A stretch of DNA of 7,745 nucleotides, taken from assembly GCA_023389315.1 (NCBI GenBank), contig JAEWEQ010000072.1, forward strand, positions 1 through 7,745, in the 5' to 3' direction. Every line of letters begins with the position of its first letter. The stretch's first letter is position 1. Made by a program: the position numbers and the translations under genes. Source of the DNA: Actinomycetes bacterium (GTDB lineage Bacteria; Actinomycetota; Actinomycetes; Actinomycetales; Actinomycetaceae). Below are positions 1 through 5,739 of the stretch, one piece after another. Under the pieces are notes generated by a model, which was not told where the DNA came from, did not search any database, and saw only the letters and a list, made by a program, of their open reading frames with translations.

Positions 1-233
1 GGTTTTGCGTGCTTGCTGTAACCATTGCCAGGCAGTGTGCCACCAAACCCCAAGCTTGGGCGCGACTACCTGACAAGCTTGCTGAATCGACAGCCCCTCA
101 GCTAAGGATCCGCCCCTCCACCAAGTGGACAACCCGCCCCTTCGTTTCCTGATCAAATTTCTTCGGCATAATCCAGATTTTCCCATCCACTCAAACGGAA
201 GAAAACCTAAGACACTTCATCCCCAAGCCTTAT

Positions 234-259
234 CACCCAAAAATTCTTGGGTGGGTTTT
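234..259 (+). terminator. Weak hairpin with short T-run
   Basis: CACCCAA (234-240) pairs perfectly with TTGGGTG (247-253) around a 6-nt loop and is followed within two bases by TTTT (256-259). This has the shape of a short intrinsic terminator reading left to right, possibly ending a plus-strand gene that lies left of the window. Seven base pairs and four Ts are marginal, so chance is a real alternative. Confidence 0.3.
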
Positions 260-393
260 CGTATGCGCACGCCGCCACGAGGGGCCCGCGTCCAATACGG
301 ACGCAGGCGCCACTCGGTTGCGAACACTACCCGAAAATGTTGGTGAGAAAAGAAATGTCACCGGCATGGGGTTCAATACGAGTAAATGGAACT

Positions 394-422
394 TGGTGCA
401 AGCACCGGCTGTGCTTGCACCA
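394..422. repeat. Perfect 12-bp inverted repeat, 5-nt loop
   Basis: TGGTGCAAGCAC (394-405) and GTGCTTGCACCA (411-422) are exact reverse complements separated by CGGCT. There is no T-run on either side, so it does not look like a terminator. It lies 55 bases before the start of the zinc-ribbon gene. This could be an operator for a dimeric repressor or a leader hairpin, and in a prophage setting a recombination-related site is also conceivable. The sequence alone does not choose between these. Confidence 0.6.
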
Positions 423-465
423 TCGCTTCGAACCTACTACCAACCTAATGTCATCGCGTACTATC

Positions 466-470
466 GGAGG
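466..470 (+). promoter_or_regulatory. Ribosome binding site deciding a TTG start
   Basis: GGAGG sits 7 nt before TTG 478. The only nearby in-frame ATG (448) has no Shine-Dalgarno sequence ahead of it, and longer in-frame extensions would run coding sequence through the perfect inverted repeat at 394-422. This site therefore supports the TTG at 478 as the true start of the zinc-ribbon gene. Confidence 0.65.
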
Positions 471-477
471 AAACGTC

Positions 478-1125
478 TTGCCACACCACTGCCCCATCAC
501 CGGCAACCCCCTACCCGCTGGCTATTTTTTGCACCCCTCAACCCGGGAGGACTTCGAACGCGCCTTCGCCCGCATATCCATCGTGTTCACCGCGCTGAAA
601 GAATACCAACTGGGACTTACCGCACCGTGGGAAACCCAAGTGGAACCCCAGCCCCAGGACGCCGAGACCAGCCGGGAAGTGGAAACCATCGACAAACTCG
701 TCAAACGAGTACACGGAGCAATGCGCACTATCGCCAAACTACTGAAAGGCAAAACCGACCTCACCGAACACCTAACCTACGAAACCAAATACCCCGGCAA
801 ACTCCCCTACCTAATCTTCCCCATACGCATGGCCTACGACCACCTAGACGAACTACTACACCAAGAACAAGCCCCCACCCTCTACCACGACATCGTAGAC
901 ACCACCCGGGAAGCTGAACGCATACTCGACCACCGCAACGCCCCCACCCTACCCGCCGTATGCTACGTATGCGCCGAATTCACCCCCACCAGCCGCAAAT
1001 GGGAGGAAACCAAATGCTCCGGCTGCGGAGCCATGTTCGACACCGAACTAGGCATCCAAGCCGCCCAACAACGCGCCCTCGGCGTCATCAGCCTCACCAA
1101 ACTAGGACGCGTCTGCCGGTTCTAG
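478..1125 (+). CDS. Zinc-ribbon protein of prophage type, possibly frameshifted at its end
   Basis: A 215-residue protein read from a TTG start behind a well-placed GGAGG. It opens with a short CPITG segment. The middle is largely helical-looking and charged (about 60-155). A four-cysteine zinc ribbon follows: CYVC (Cys162, Cys165) and CSGC (Cys180, Cys183), then a short helical stretch. From memory, actinobacterial phages and prophages carry proteins of this plan, with a zinc ribbon followed by a DNA-binding helix-turn-helix region; I have run no search. The exact role is unknown. Its coding strand is markedly poor in G and T, with at least eight CTA leucine codons, including two in a row near 853, which the neighbouring genes do not show; this suggests acquisition by transfer. 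The protein ends abruptly in RVCRF at 1125, while another frame stays open with the same codon style from 1106 to 1228, so the C-terminus may be lost to a frameshift. No other phage genes are visible around it. Confidence 0.65.
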   Translation: MPHHCPITGNPLPAGYFLHPSTREDFERAFARISIVFTALKEYQLGLTAPWETQVEPQPQDAETSREVETIDKLVKRVHGAMRTIAKLLKGKTDLTEHLTYETKYPGKLPYLIFPIRMAYDHLDELLHQEQAPTLYHDIVDTTREAERILDHRNAPTLPAVCYVCAEFTPTSRKWEETKCSGCGAMFDTELGIQAAQQRALGVISLTKLGRVCRF

Positions 1126-1228
1126 ACTCCCCGGCGCCAGCGACGTAATCAGCTATATCTCACACAGTCGCGCCTGCTACACCGCCTACCCCGGCACCCT
1201 AGCCGTCCACCGCGAACCTTTCAGCTAG
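1106..1228 (+). pseudogene. Possible frameshifted C-terminal tail of the zinc-ribbon gene
   Basis: In the frame one base ahead of the zinc-ribbon gene, 40 codons are open between a TAG at 1103-1105 and a TAG at 1226-1228. The codons keep the C-ending, CTA-using style of the gene (for example ACC GCC TAC CCC GGC ACC CTA). The reading includes ASDVISYISHSR and then YPGTLAVHRE, which has the feel of a small helix-turn-helix with a following hairpin, as expected after the zinc ribbon in phage relatives. A single-base insertion between 1106 and about 1122 would join the two. This could instead be chance in C-rich DNA or a genuine shorter protein. Confidence 0.3.
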
Positions 1229-1239
1229 GCTGGTAAACA
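1226..1239 (+). promoter_or_regulatory. Candidate leaderless promoter of the rhodanese lipoprotein
   Basis: TAGGCT (1226-1231) fits the actinobacterial -10 pattern TANNNT and ends exactly 7 nt before the ATG at 1239, the distance expected if transcription starts on the A of the start codon. No convincing -35 box is seen, which is common in corynebacteria. There is no clear Shine-Dalgarno at a normal distance (only a GG-rich stretch at 1228-1233, inside the box), again as expected for a leaderless mRNA. Confidence 0.45.
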
Positions 1240-1682
1240 TGAAAGCCACCGTACGACGTTCCATAGCTGCTGCCGCGACCGCCCTCGTAATTGGCGTTGC
1301 CGGGTGCTCCGCGCCGGATTCTTCCCCGGCCTCCGGATCTCAATCCGCCGTTAGCACCGAGTCGGAGACGCCAGCGTGGGGTACGCATGTAGACACCGCG
1401 CAGTTCAAACAGTTCATTGACGAGGACGATCCGGTCGTCATCGACGTGCGCACCGCGGGCGAATACGCCCAAGGGCATCTGCCGGGCGCACTGAATATCG
1501 ACGTGAATGATCCGGGGTTCAAGGATGAGATCACTAAGCTCGACCAGAACGGTAAGTACGCCATTTACTGCCGCTCCGGGAGCCGCTCACAGGCAGCACA
1601 GGCGATACTGAGGGACGCGGGCTTTGAGAACACCCTGGGACTCAAAGGTGGTATCGGCGCTTGGGGCGGCCCGACCGAGTGA
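1239..1682 (+). CDS. Rhodanese-domain lipoprotein
   Basis: A 147-residue exported protein. Residues 1-22 form a lipoprotein signal peptide: KATVRR charge, a hydrophobic run, and the lipobox Val20-Ala21-Gly22-Cys23. A Ser/Ala/Pro-rich linker (24-45) leads into one rhodanese (sulfurtransferase) domain, about 50-145. That domain shows VVIDVRTAGEYAQGHLPGA (67-84) with the usual Asp-Val-Arg and GH-PGA motifs, and the active loop CRSGSR (111-116) with catalytic Cys111; the end GGIGAWGG is also typical. Active rhodaneses carry a persulfide on this cysteine and pass sulfur to thiol acceptors; single-domain exported versions are thought to act in sulfur or redox chemistry outside the membrane, but the partner is unknown. 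The intact loop argues for an active enzyme. It stands alone on the plus strand, converging on the transporter operon, so no pathway link is implied. The start is supported by the signal peptide and the promoter position. Confidence 0.9.
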   Translation: MKATVRRSIAAAATALVIGVAGCSAPDSSPASGSQSAVSTESETPAWGTHVDTAQFKQFIDEDDPVVIDVRTAGEYAQGHLPGALNIDVNDPGFKDEITKLDQNGKYAIYCRSGSRSQAAQAILRDAGFENTLGLKGGIGAWGGPTE

Positions 1683-1706
1683 ATACGAGCTTGCGCTTAA
1701 AACTCC

Positions 1707-1748
1707 GGCGCCGTCCTCGTGAAAGAAAATTCTTCCGAGGACGGCGCC
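1707..1748. terminator. Shared terminator between converging genes
   Basis: GGCGCCGTCCTCG (1707-1719) and its exact reverse complement (1736-1748) form a 13-bp GC-rich stem with a 16-nt AT-rich loop. It lies 24 bases after the rhodanese stop and about 105 bases after the ATPase stop on the other strand. Leaving the stem on the minus strand, the RNA reads GGAG then UUUU; on the plus strand only GUUU follows a few bases later. It is best placed to stop both converging transcripts, with the better T-run serving the transporter operon. Confidence 0.75.
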
Positions 1749-1853
1749 TGACGTTTAGAAAATCGAGGTGACCAGCTAACCGGGGTGAATGGATGGCGGT
1801 CAGATACTAACAAGCCGTCGCGAATAGACAGCCCACACGATCGCAGCTAGAAC

Positions 1854-3698
1854 CTACAAGCCCAGCGGAATATCGCGACCCGGGATTGAATCAATCAAGT
1901 TGCGAGTGTAATCCGTTTGAGGTGCGTGGAATACTTCATCAGACGGTCCCGACTCCACCACCTTGCCTGTCTGCATTACCACAACATCATCAGCGATCTG
2001 ACGCACTACCGCCAGGTCGTGCGTGATGAAAAGGTAGCTGAGCTTTAACTGCGCTTGAATGTCGTTGAGCAAGTGCAGAATCTGGTCCTGCACTAACACG
2101 TCCAATGCCGAAACAGCCTCGTCCAAAACCAGTACCTGCGGGCGCAGCGCCAATGCTCGTGCGATGGCAACACGCTGACGCTGGCCACCCGATAACTCAT
2201 TCGGATAGCGTCGCATCGCCGAGCGCGGCAAAGCCACCATATCAAGTAGCTCGGCAACACGTTCGCGACGCTCAGCTTTCGAACCGACTCCATGCACCTG
2301 CAGCGGCTCCTCAATCGCACGGAAAATCGAATACATTGGATCCAACGATCCATATGGATTTTGGAATACCACCTGCAAATTCCGGCGCATGGCGAAACGA
2401 TCCTGCTTAGATAGGTCCTGCACATCCACGCCATTGACCAATACTTGGCCTGAGTCCTGCTTCAGTAACCCCAGCACAATGTTAGCAGCCGTGGACTTAC
2501 CGGACCCCGACTCCCCCACTACTGCCAACGTCGTGCCCTTCCGCAAACGGAAAGATACCTCGTCAAGGGCCCTAAAGGTCTTACCACGCTGCCCACGAAT
2601 CGGAAACGTCTTTACCAGATCCTTAACTTCAACTGCGGTGTCAGTGGCTGTGGCACCCAGACCAGCGCCTAACAACTCCTCCTCAACCACGTCAATACCG
2701 CGCTCGTGCGCGGACTGGATACGGGCCGAAGCGATGGATGGCGCCGCTGAAACCAAACGCTTCGTATACGGGTGCTGCGGGGCCTGCAGAATTTGCGCCG
2801 CCGGTCCTGACTCCACCACGCGACCACGGTGCATTACTACCAGGTGCGAAGCACGTTCAGCCGCCAACCCCAAATCGTGGGTGATTAACAGCACTGCTGT
2901 TCCCAATTCGTGAGTGAGCTTCTCCAAATGATCCAGAATACGGCGCTGTACCGTAACATCCAACGCGGAAGTAGGCTCATCTGCAATCAACAGTGACGGG
3001 CGCGCTGCCAAACCAATTGCAATAAGAGCACGCTGGCGCATGCCGCCGGAAAACTCGTGCGGGTACTGTTTAGCTACCCGCTCCGTATCAGGCAGACCCG
3101 CCTCCGCAAGCAACTCATTTACTCGCGCCTCCACCTCGGAACCGCGAACCACGTTATTTGCTTTCAGTGCTTCGCGTACCTGGAAACCGATCTTCCACAC
3201 CGGGTTCAGATTCGACATCGGATCCTGTGGAACCAGCCCGATCTCTTTGCCGCGAATCTTTTCCATCGCTTTGCGGGACTTACCAACCAGTTCCTCCCCA
3301 CGCAGCTTAATGGAACCGCCCGTGATCTTGCCCGTTCCAGGTAATAGATTGATGATCGCGTGCGCGGTGGTAGATTTACCCGAACCCGACTCCCCCACGA
3401 TCGCCACTGACTGGCCCGGATAGATAGTCAAATTTGCTTTCCGTACCGCCGGGACCATACCTGTTGAAGATTGAAAAGCAACTTCCAAATCAGTGATTTC
3501 CAACAGGGGGTCGGGCGCGTCCTCGTCCATATGCGCCTGCGGAACTGTCGGTTGTGCCACCGCACTCCTGTCCGTAACTTTCGTCGCGACAGTCTGTGGC
3601 TGCGTTGCTTGCCCATGCACATTGGAATCATTCACGGGCGTTGTCGCCAGCTTCGGATCGTTGCTTGCATCCATGCGGTCTTTATCCTCCATGCTCAT
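1854..3698 (-). CDS. Fused double ATP-binding protein of a dipeptide/oligopeptide-type ABC importer (DppD-DppF / OppD-OppF fusion)
   Basis: A 614-residue cytoplasmic ATPase that drives the importer formed with the two permeases upstream. Domain 1: Walker A GESGSGKST 102-110, Q-loop Gln158, signature SGGMRQR 217-223, Walker B with DEP and Glu241, H-loop His274. Domain 2: Walker A 395-403, Gln446, LSGGQRQR 502-509, LVLDEA with Glu527, His560. Both nucleotide sites look complete, so both halves may hydrolyse ATP. Each half ends with a peptide-importer-type tail (HPYTKRLVSAAP 309-320; DYTRNLIDSIP 597-607), which in OppD/DppD families helps bind a metal cluster or the partner, though few cysteines are present here. 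Residues 1-65 are a polar Ser/Thr/Gln-rich extension of unknown role. The start overlaps the permease C stop by 4 nt (ATGA), suggesting coupled translation. GGGAG lies only 2 nt from this ATG but an ideal 8 nt from Met3 (3690-3692), so translation may begin two codons later. It ends the operon before the hairpin at 1707-1748. Confidence 0.93.
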   Translation of the reverse strand: MSMEDKDRMDASNDPKLATTPVNDSNVHGQATQPQTVATKVTDRSAVAQPTVPQAHMDEDAPDPLLEITDLEVAFQSSTGMVPAVRKANLTIYPGQSVAIVGESGSGKSTTAHAIINLLPGTGKITGGSIKLRGEELVGKSRKAMEKIRGKEIGLVPQDPMSNLNPVWKIGFQVREALKANNVVRGSEVEARVNELLAEAGLPDTERVAKQYPHEFSGGMRQRALIAIGLAARPSLLIADEPTSALDVTVQRRILDHLEKLTHELGTAVLLITHDLGLAAERASHLVVMHRGRVVESGPAAQILQAPQHPYTKRLVSAAPSIASARIQSAHERGIDVVEEELLGAGLGATATDTAVEVKDLVKTFPIRGQRGKTFRALDEVSFRLRKGTTLAVVGESGSGKSTAANIVLGLLKQDSGQVLVNGVDVQDLSKQDRFAMRRNLQVVFQNPYGSLDPMYSIFRAIEEPLQVHGVGSKAERRERVAELLDMVALPRSAMRRYPNELSGGQRQRVAIARALALRPQVLVLDEAVSALDVLVQDQILHLLNDIQAQLKLSYLFITHDLAVVRQIADDVVVMQTGKVVESGPSDEVFHAPQTDYTRNLIDSIPGRDIPLGL

Positions 3699-4648
3699 CG
3701 CTCCCGTGACTTCGGATCCAATGCATCACGCACCACATCGCCCATCATGATGAACGAAAGCACCGTGATCGCTAGTGCGCCAGCCGGGTAGAATAACACC
3801 GACGGCTGCGTGCGCAAGGCCACTTGCCCCTTGGAAATATCGCCGCCCCAAGACACTACGTCCGGAGGTAATCCCACCCCGAGGAACGACAAAGTAGCTT
3901 CTGCGACGATGAATGTACCCAACGCCACCGTGGCGTAAACAATTATGGGGGCAGCTGCGTTGGGCAGAATATGGCGCGCCAAAATACGCCACTTCGACTC
4001 CCCCAGTGCCAGTGCAGCGGAAACAAATTCTTCGTTCTTAACACTCATTACCGTTCCGCGGGTAATTCGCGCAATGGATGGCCATCCAAAGATAGCTAAG
4101 ACCAGCACCACGGTCCAAGTAGAACGGTGGTCGCGGAACAGTTGCATCACCACGATGGCAGCGAGCAGGAATGGGATGGCGAACACGACGTCGGTGACAC
4201 GCGACAAAACCGCGTCTAGCCAACCCCCGAAATAGCCTGCCAAAGCGCCCAGCATGGCGCCAATCACTACTACCACCAGTGTGGTAAAAATACCGACGGT
4301 CACCGAAGCTCGTGCCCCGTAAATTGTGCGGGCGAAAATATCGCATCCCTGCCTATCAAACCCGAAGGGGTGTTTGGAACTGGGCAGTTCCATCGAATGC
4401 GAGAGCTCGCAGAACTTTGGATCAACGGAAGTAAATAGGAACGGTACTGCAGCCAGCAGGACTGCAGCTGCAATGATCACTGCCGCCACCCAAAAGAGCG
4501 GCCGCTTGCGTAGTTTCTTCCAAGCCTCTCCCCACATTGACGCGGGGGCAGACTCGTCGCGGACCGCGTCCACTGCTCCCAAACCGGTCTCATCTGTTTC
4601 GGAAACAAAATGGGCTTGCCCCGGGTAAATCTTCATTTGGTCACTCAT
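3695..4648 (-). CDS. Permease C of the dipeptide/oligopeptide-type ABC importer (DppC/OppC family)
   Basis: A 317-residue inner-membrane subunit that pairs with permease B to form the channel. Residues 1-50 are cytoplasmic and acidic and end in the basic WKKLRKRP, as in OppC/DppC proteins with an N-terminal extension. About six hydrophobic segments follow (near 51-73, 117-139, 153-170, 177-194, 231-255, 285-303). HPFGFDRQGCDIFARTIYG (93-111) is the family's conserved region between the first two segments. The loop that docks on the ATPase (EAA motif) is AALALGESKWRILARHILP (211-229), with the conserved Gly216 and the His-x-Leu-Pro ending. The start has GAGG 7 nt upstream and overlaps the end of permease B by 8 nt; the stop overlaps the ATPase start by 4 nt. 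Length and motifs are normal; nothing is broken. The substrate cannot be read from this subunit. Confidence 0.94.
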   Translation of the reverse strand: MSDQMKIYPGQAHFVSETDETGLGAVDAVRDESAPASMWGEAWKKLRKRPLFWVAAVIIAAAVLLAAVPFLFTSVDPKFCELSHSMELPSSKHPFGFDRQGCDIFARTIYGARASVTVGIFTTLVVVVIGAMLGALAGYFGGWLDAVLSRVTDVVFAIPFLLAAIVVMQLFRDHRSTWTVVLVLAIFGWPSIARITRGTVMSVKNEEFVSAALALGESKWRILARHILPNAAAPIIVYATVALGTFIVAEATLSFLGVGLPPDVVSWGGDISKGQVALRTQPSVLFYPAGALAITVLSFIMMGDVVRDALDPKSRER

Positions 4649-5567
4649 AACGAATCCTCGGGTCTAGGGCCGCGTACAACAGATCCACCAGTAAGTTAGC
4701 GACAATATAGATCAATACCAGCACCGTGGTGAAGGAAACCACTGTCGCCGGTTCCCCCTTGATGATCGCCTGATACATATTTCCGCCTACTCCGTTAATG
4801 GCGAAAATACCCTCGGTCACGATCGCGCCTCCGATCAGCGCACCCAGGTCAGCACCTAAGAACGTGGCCACCGGGATCAGAGAATTACGCAGTACGTGGT
4901 TACGGATGACCGTGGCACGAGACAAGCCTTTCGCCGCAGCCGTACGTACGTGGTCAGAAGACAAAGTCTCCGAAACTGACTGGCGGGTCAGACGCAGCAC
5001 GTACGCGAACGATACTGATCCCAGAACGATCGCGGGCATCAGTAGTGACTTAAAACTAGTGTTGCCACCCACAGTGGTGGGGAGCCATCCCAACTTCACG
5101 CCGATGATGAACTGGAAGACAAAGCCGATCACGAAGATGGGTACTGCGATCACGAACAATGACGCCACCAGTACCGTGGCATCAAAAATCCCCCCGCGGC
5201 GTAACCCAGCGATCAGCCCGAAGCCGATACCGAAAATCGCTTCGAAGGCTAACGCCATCAGCGCCAGCTTCACTGTCACGGGAAAGGCTGCAGCCATCAC
5301 GTCAATAACTTCACGCCCAGAGAACGTGGTCCCGAAATCTAAAGTGAAAATCCCTTTGAGGTACAGCAGGTACTGGACAATGAAGGGTTTGTCCAAGTTG
5401 TAGCGTTGCCGCATAGCTTCAGCTACATGAGGAGGTAGTCCCCGGTCACCACCCAAGGCTTGAATGGGGTCGCCGGGCATGAGGAAAACGAGGGCGTAGA
5501 TCAGCAAAGTGGCTCCAATGAAAACGGGAACCATCTGCAAAAGTCTGCGGCCGATGTAACGGAGCAT
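4641..5567 (-). CDS. Permease B of the dipeptide/oligopeptide-type ABC importer (DppB/OppB family)
   Basis: A 308-residue inner-membrane subunit. It has the classic OppB/DppB opening: MLRYIGRRLLQMVPVFIGAT, then FLMPGDP (28-34), a periplasmic region with RYNLDKPFIVQY (55-66), and LDFGTTFSGREVIDVM (76-91). Hydrophobic segments lie near 10-30, 100-120, 131-157, 175-192, 233-256 and 277-298. The ATPase-docking loop is RTAAAKGLSRATVIRNHVLRNSLIP (208-232), with Gly214 and the HVLRN-x-LIP ending. The protein finishes with ALDPRIRYE, the usual family end. GGGAG is 6 nt before the ATG at 5565-5567. It is separated from the binding-protein gene by 172 nt and overlaps permease C by 8 nt, so it heads the tightly packed part of the operon. 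A candidate promoter of its own lies at 5607-5635. Confidence 0.94.
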   Translation of the reverse strand: MLRYIGRRLLQMVPVFIGATLLIYALVFLMPGDPIQALGGDRGLPPHVAEAMRQRYNLDKPFIVQYLLYLKGIFTLDFGTTFSGREVIDVMAAAFPVTVKLALMALAFEAIFGIGFGLIAGLRRGGIFDATVLVASLFVIAVPIFVIGFVFQFIIGVKLGWLPTTVGGNTSFKSLLMPAIVLGSVSFAYVLRLTRQSVSETLSSDHVRTAAAKGLSRATVIRNHVLRNSLIPVATFLGADLGALIGGAIVTEGIFAINGVGGNMYQAIIKGEPATVVSFTTVLVLIYIVANLLVDLLYAALDPRIRYE

Positions 5568-5583
5568 GTGATTCTCCCAGCCT

Positions 5584-5646
5584 AGTCTTTACTGGCGGTC
5601 AAGGTTATCCTAGCGCCTTTTATAAAACCTATTAACAGTCTTTACT
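5584..5646. repeat. 10-nt direct repeat on both sides of a candidate promoter
   Basis: AGTCTTTACT occurs at 5584-5593 and again at 5637-5646 (AGTAAAGACT on the minus strand). The copies are 53 bases apart start to start, close to five helical turns. One copy lies just upstream of the candidate -35 and the other near the expected start of transcription and just upstream of the permease B ribosome site. Such an arrangement would suit a regulator binding two sites on one DNA face; no known regulator is recognised. Confidence 0.45.
5607..5635 (-). promoter_or_regulatory. Candidate internal promoter for the permease/ATPase genes
   Basis: On the minus strand, TTAATA (5630-5635) is followed after exactly 17 nt by TAGGAT (5607-5612), four of six matches to each consensus box. 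Transcription would start near 5600, giving a leader of about 33 nt with the GGGAG ribosome site of permease B. The surrounding DNA is AT-rich compared with the genes, as promoters often are. Confidence 0.4.
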
Positions 5647-5683
5647 TAATTCGCTCGCAGTGGAGTATCTCACCGGGCTCACA

Positions 5684-5721
5684 GTTCGGGGAAGACTATC
5701 CGCAGATAGTCTTCCCCGAAC
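5684..5721 (-). terminator. 17-bp perfect hairpin after the binding-protein gene
   Basis: Positions 5684-5700 and 5705-5721 are exact reverse complements (arm GTTCGGGGAAGACTATC) around a CGCA loop, starting 18 nt after the binding-protein stop. No T-run follows on the minus strand, so it may be a weak or partial terminator or a 3' end that protects the upstream mRNA. Either would give more binding protein than membrane subunits, a common pattern in binding-protein-dependent importers. Confidence 0.7.
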
Positions 5722-5739
5722 GCATTTAGTGACGATACG

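Larger units (their letters stand above)
1..477. other. Non-coding or unassigned left edge
   Basis: I find no gene here that I can support. Short open frames exist on the plus strand, including one open from the left edge to a TGA at 150-152, but none has a recognisable protein or a ribosome site. Structures present are a 12-bp palindrome centred on a HindIII-type site (49-60), a 7-bp hairpin followed by T residues (234-253), a 6-bp stem with a 5-nt loop (288-304), and a perfect 12-bp inverted repeat (394-422). The stretch is probably the regulatory upstream region of the zinc-ribbon gene plus remnants of something to the left. Confidence 0.4.

Noticed and set aside
49..60. 12-bp palindrome CCCAAGCTTGGG as an operator
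   Set aside because: It is a lone zero-spacer palindrome next to no identified gene; short palindromes of this kind arise by chance and nothing else supports a role.
60..125. tmRNA-like ends: GGGGCTG on the minus strand and CTCCACCA on the plus strand
   Set aside because: The two lie on opposite strands, the T-arm GGTTCRANTCC is missing, and no tag-peptide reading frame is seen.
3..152. Plus-strand frame open from the left edge, as the end of a truncated gene
   Set aside because: Forty-nine codons at an edge can be open by chance, and the translation shows no motif I recognise.
247..477. In-frame extension of the zinc-ribbon gene upstream to a start at 247
   Set aside because: The added 77 residues cross a perfect inverted repeat and a terminator-like hairpin edge, lack the skewed codon style of the gene, and no start there has a ribosome site as good as GGAGG before TTG 478.
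318..917. 199-residue frame overlapping the zinc-ribbon gene on the same strand
   Set aside because: It is very rich in Arg, Pro, Thr and His, as expected when C-rich codons are read one base out of register. The zinc-ribbon frame has the cysteine motif and the ribosome site.
2093..3791. Several 67- to 174-residue frames antisense or out of frame within the ATPase gene
   Set aside because: They are shadows of a gene with complete double-ATPase motifs and have no ribosome sites or recognisable domains.
5596..5616. DtxR-like iron box (TAGGATAACCT on the minus strand) near the internal promoter
   Set aside because: Only about 11 of 19 positions match the consensus from memory, with one half-site poor; the match is mostly explained by the -10 box itself.
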